From assembly GCA_024694125.1 (NCBI GenBank), contig JAILKE010000060.1, positions 1 through 35,246 on the forward strand: DNA of 35,246 nucleotides, given 5' to 3'. This document shows, piece by piece, positions 32,351 through 35,246 of the stretch. Numbering within the stretch: position 1 is the first letter of the stretch; every line of letters starts with the position of its first letter. This DNA is from Bacteroidales bacterium (GTDB taxonomy: Bacteria; Bacteroidota; Bacteroidia; Bacteroidales; UBA3663). The position numbers and the translations under genes are program-made. The notes beneath the pieces are model-generated. The model was not told the origin of the DNA. It saw nothing but the letters and a program-made list of their open reading frames with translations, and ran no database searches.

Positions 32351-33613
32351 ATGAAATTAGAACCCATAGCTAAACCTATTAGAATCAGAATCAAATTAGG
32401 GAAAAGCGAATATTCAAGTCTTGATTCTGTAAAATGCAATTTCTCAATGAAAGAAATATATCCACTTTTCAAGGATCACAGATTAGAGAGATGGCTCATA
32501 CAGAATGGTGAAACAGAATTTGCAGACAAAGTACAAAAGGCAACTTCAATCTTCCCAGAGGGGAGCTTCGAAGATTATATTTTACTAATTTCCCTATTTT
32601 TCGAAAATATAAAGGAAACAATGCCGTCACAAGGCAATCTACTCTCATGGTCTTTTAATGACTTTATAAAGACGGCTAATGAAGAAACTTTTACTACCAT
32701 TTACGACTATACAAAAGGCCTCACTTTTTTGATTCCAGAGAATCCGTCAGCTATCGGTTGGGGGAATATGTTAGCACTAAAGGTAACTGATGAGAATGAA
32801 TACAAGAGAATATTTTCTCTTTTAACTTCATACTACGTAAAGAATACAGATTCGAAAGAGATTCTAATGGATCTTGAGTCCTATATGCATGAAACCAACA
32901 ACAATGGATTCAACTGGGAGATAATATACCAAAATGAAATGACGTTAGAAATTGCAAAAGAATGGTATCTAGAGTTTCCTTTTTTAACAAATAGCGTAAT
33001 CAATTGGAATTCCATTTTTGAAAAATTGATAAAAAATGTCAATGACGTAAAGGACTTAAAAAAAATCATTTCAAAAAAGGATTTCTATGAATGTTTCAAT
33101 AAACTTTCCCCTCACCTTGGCGATTGGATTTGTTTGGCCAATAGCGAAGAATACAAAAGTGTAAAAAAAGAAATCAAAAAATGGCAAAAAGAAAGGGAAT
33201 ATTATACTTCTGATGACTGGAACGATCGTGATTTAGACAATAATTCTTCAGAATTAGCGAAACAAATAATAAACTTCCTTGAAGGGGCAGCAAAAAGATA
33301 CCCAGATGAATATTTTTATTGGGTAGACGAAGAGGAAAATACTTGGTATCATTTAAAAGCTGAAAAAAAACTATTATATTATGCCGCCGAATTTTCTTAC
33401 TGTTTTAGCTCAGAAAAAGATAAACTAAGGCCCAAACTAAAAGCCCTTAAAAATAAAAATTCAAATCTATCGAGTATAATCGACATCGTGCTCAAAAAAG
33501 ATTATGATTATGAAGACATAGCAAGAAAAGTCGTCGGTCATATTGAGAGCAAATTAGACAAATACGCCAATAAAAAATTGAAATCGTCTATATCTAATAA
33601 AAAAAGAAACTAA
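32351..33613 (+). CDS. Large helical protein of unknown function, AAA+ gene neighbour
   Basis: This 420-residue soluble protein is very AT-rich (one counted 60-base line is 25% GC). The N-terminus has a module, SLDSVKCNFSMKEIYPLF then DHRLERWLIQNGETEFADKV, of a kind I recall at the N-termini of diverse bacterial repeat and effector proteins: an F-x-LxxL-like helix plus a D-x-RLxRWL helix. The middle is helical and aromatic-rich (WSFNDFIKTANEE, NNGFNWEIIYQNEM). The C-terminus is strongly basic (YANKKLKSSISNKKRN). No enzyme motif is seen. It ends 65 bases before the Ycf46-type ATPase gene, and I infer it is a substrate, adaptor or partner of that ATPase. Confidence 0.8.
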   Translation: MKLEPIAKPIRIRIKLGKSEYSSLDSVKCNFSMKEIYPLFKDHRLERWLIQNGETEFADKVQKATSIFPEGSFEDYILLISLFFENIKETMPSQGNLLSWSFNDFIKTANEETFTTIYDYTKGLTFLIPENPSAIGWGNMLALKVTDENEYKRIFSLLTSYYVKNTDSKEILMDLESYMHETNNNGFNWEIIYQNEMTLEIAKEWYLEFPFLTNSVINWNSIFEKLIKNVNDVKDLKKIISKKDFYECFNKLSPHLGDWICLANSEEYKSVKKEIKKWQKEREYYTSDDWNDRDLDNNSSELAKQIINFLEGAAKRYPDEYFYWVDEEENTWYHLKAEKKLLYYAAEFSYCFSSEKDKLRPKLKALKNKNSNLSSIIDIVLKKDYDYEDIARKVVGHIESKLDKYANKKLKSSISNKKRN

Positions 33614-33678
33614 ACAGGAGAAACTTCGAAAATAAAAGGAAATTTTCTTATTAGAATTGTAGATTTATAAAAGAAAAA

Positions 33679-35246
33679 ATGAATAACAACATAATATCAT
33701 CATTTCAAAAAATGATTGATGTAAACATACCCATCATTTACATCAATGATTATGACTTCGCAAGGGTGGACCAGCTCATATTGCAAGTTGTTGGATCGAA
33801 GAAAATTGAAGAATGGAATCCTGCGACTGGCTGCACTGATTTCAGGAATAAAGCATCTATTGGCGATAGTTCTCTTGAGACATTTCTAAGAAGTAGATAC
33901 ACCGTGGAACTACCTCAGAGTGCCCCTGCTCCTAACAATAGTTTTATCGTGCTCAAAGAGATACAGGACTATATTGATGAACCTAAAATCAAAACCCTAT
34001 TGGCTCTGATGTCTCAAAGAAAGCTCTACGACCGGAGATACGAGAAGACAATTATCATAGTCTCCTCTATGCTCAAAGTTCCTCAGGAAATAGAGAAGTA
34101 CGTATCATATCTGGAAATCAATCTCCCTGATCAGGCCGAGATAGACGAGCTGATAGACCAGCACATTGAGATCAACAAATACGACAAATCGAAATTCACA
34201 GAAGAAGACAGAGACAAGCTGATGCCATCACTCAAGGGTATGACAGCATTCGAGATAGACCGTATGCTGGACATGGCCATGAGCAGCAACGGCTCGCTGA
34301 GTGCTGATGACCGAGAAATGATACTGGTACAGAAGAAACAAATGGTCCGCAAGTCTGGCGTGCTCGAACTCATTGACACTCCTGAAAGCATAGACAGCAT
34401 CGGCGGCATCGAGATTCTCAAAAACTACCTGAAAAAGAAAGCCTCAATTTACGCGAGACTGCCAGAAGCCATCAAGGCTGGTGTATCGGTCCCCAAAGGC
34501 GTCTTTCTGGTGGGTATGCCTGGATGCGGCAAGTCCCTGTGTGCCAAAGCAGCCGCTGCACTGTTTAACAAAGTTCCTCTGCTGAAAATGGACATGGGCA
34601 GCATGATGAAGAAATACGTAGGTGAAAGTGAAGAGAATCTACGCAAAGCCCTGCGAATAGCCGAAGCCGCAGCACCATGTATTCTGTGGATAGACGAGAT
34701 TGAGAAAGCATTCTCGGGTGTAGGTGGCAACAATGACATCATGACCAGAATGTTTGGCTATTTTCTATCCTGGATGCAGGAGAAGAAAAGTGCCGTTTAC
34801 GTTATCGCCACTGCCAACAACGCTGACAAATTGCCTCCTGAATTAAAACGTAAAGGTCGATTTGATGAAATATTCTGCATCAATCTACCGAACCAGGAGG
34901 AAAGAGAGGAAATTTTCAAAGTGCACATCAATAAAAAAGACCGTTCCTTGCCGCGAAATGAAGGTATTGGGTGCAAACTTGATAAAAATATTGATTATAA
35001 AGAATTGGCAAACTCAACTAAAGGATTCAATGGCGCTGATATCGAATCGGTCATCAACGAAGCTGTTGAAGACTGCTTCCTCTCGGACTCCAATAGCAAA
35101 TTGTTAACCACTGACATCATATTAAATATAGCCAAAGATACCAAAAGTATCTCCAAATCATGCAGAAGTCAAATTGAGAAAATGGAAACTATCTTCGAGG
35201 AAAATGACTTTACCAATGCATCCAATAATCCATATTGGCTACTTCC
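33679..35246 (+). CDS. Ycf46-type AAA+ ATPase (partial, runs off the window)
   Basis: At least 522 codons remain open to the window end. The first ~250 residues (MIDVNIPIIYINDYDFARVDQLI...SFIVLKEIQDYI...EKTIIIVSS) match the N-terminal domain seen in cyanobacterial/plastid Ycf46. Then comes a full AAA+ core: Walker A GMPGCGKS (279-286), the GESEENLRKAL helix, Walker B ILWIDE (335-340), sensor 1 ATANN (377-381) and arginine-finger region RKGRFDE (391-397). After it FNGADIESVINEA begins the lid domain. Such ATPases act as hexameric remodellers; Ycf46 proteins have no firmly assigned job. It is the last visible gene of the run. The core is much richer in GC than its own ends. Confidence 0.92.
   Translation, partial: MNNNIISSFQKMIDVNIPIIYINDYDFARVDQLILQVVGSKKIEEWNPATGCTDFRNKASIGDSSLETFLRSRYTVELPQSAPAPNNSFIVLKEIQDYIDEPKIKTLLALMSQRKLYDRRYEKTIIIVSSMLKVPQEIEKYVSYLEINLPDQAEIDELIDQHIEINKYDKSKFTEEDRDKLMPSLKGMTAFEIDRMLDMAMSSNGSLSADDREMILVQKKQMVRKSGVLELIDTPESIDSIGGIEILKNYLKKKASIYARLPEAIKAGVSVPKGVFLVGMPGCGKSLCAKAAAALFNKVPLLKMDMGSMMKKYVGESEENLRKALRIAEAAAPCILWIDEIEKAFSGVGGNNDIMTRMFGYFLSWMQEKKSAVYVIATANNADKLPPELKRKGRFDEIFCINLPNQEEREEIFKVHINKKDRSLPRNEGIGCKLDKNIDYKELANSTKGFNGADIESVINEAVEDCFLSDSNSKLLTTDIILNIAKDTKSISKSCRSQIEKMETIFEENDFTNASNNPYWLL

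Overview
The window looks like a chromosome segment from a Bacteroidales bacterium, most likely of the Prevotella type. Three things point there. Promoters repeatedly fit the phylum-specific pattern TTTG-N19/20-TAnnTTTG, with no E. coli-type -35/-10 boxes. There is a large TonB-receptor-like outer-membrane protein with an N-terminal carboxypeptidase-regulatory-like domain, and a lipoprotein with an acidic stretch right after the lipobox cysteine. AT-rich (A/G)TTGAAA heptad arrays also occur between genes. No tRNA, rRNA, transposase, integrase or phage structural gene is visible.

Layout. 0-5.6 kb, minus strand: a small surface lipoprotein, a 1022-residue AsmA-like protein and glyA, read in that order from a consensus promoter near 5.6 kb. 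5.7-9.3 kb: a small accessory islet with a HigBA-type toxin-antitoxin pair and an ATPase with a PD-(D/E)xK-like C-terminus. The ATPase lies between two ~205-bp direct repeats that each hold four compact hairpins; a 74-bp tandem repeat also lies there. 9.3-13.0 kb: a secreted L,D-transpeptidase divergent from leuS. 13.2-18.1 kb: an outer-membrane beta-barrel protein, then a heptad array and a DEAD-box helicase with a DbpA-type RNA-binding tail. 18.1-24.4 kb: an AlbA_2-type ATP-binding regulator, mfd and an EamA transporter. 24.4-27.4 kb, minus strand: a probable sugar-salvage operon (L-galactose-dehydrogenase-like AKR, galacturonokinase-like GHMP kinase, sugar-1-phosphate nucleotidylyltransferase). 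27.5-29.1 kb: an exported 5'-nucleotidase.

29.4-35.2 kb is the least understood part. A free-standing structured RNA of about 240 nt, with a -7 promoter box, nested stems, a convincing pseudoknot and a U-tract terminator, sits at 29.47-29.71 kb. After it comes a run of seven same-strand genes: a small conserved-looking protein, a polytopic membrane protein, an N-anchored protein, three soluble proteins of unknown function, and a Ycf46-type AAA+ ATPase cut by the window end. Several of these genes are very AT-rich compared with the housekeeping genes (hand counts of 60-base lines give 17-25% GC against about 60% in leuS). The run is the best candidate for an undescribed multi-gene system: an AAA+ remodeller with membrane-anchored and helical partners. 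Its function cannot be read from the sequence.

All family assignments come from reading motifs by eye and from memory of the families; no database search was run.
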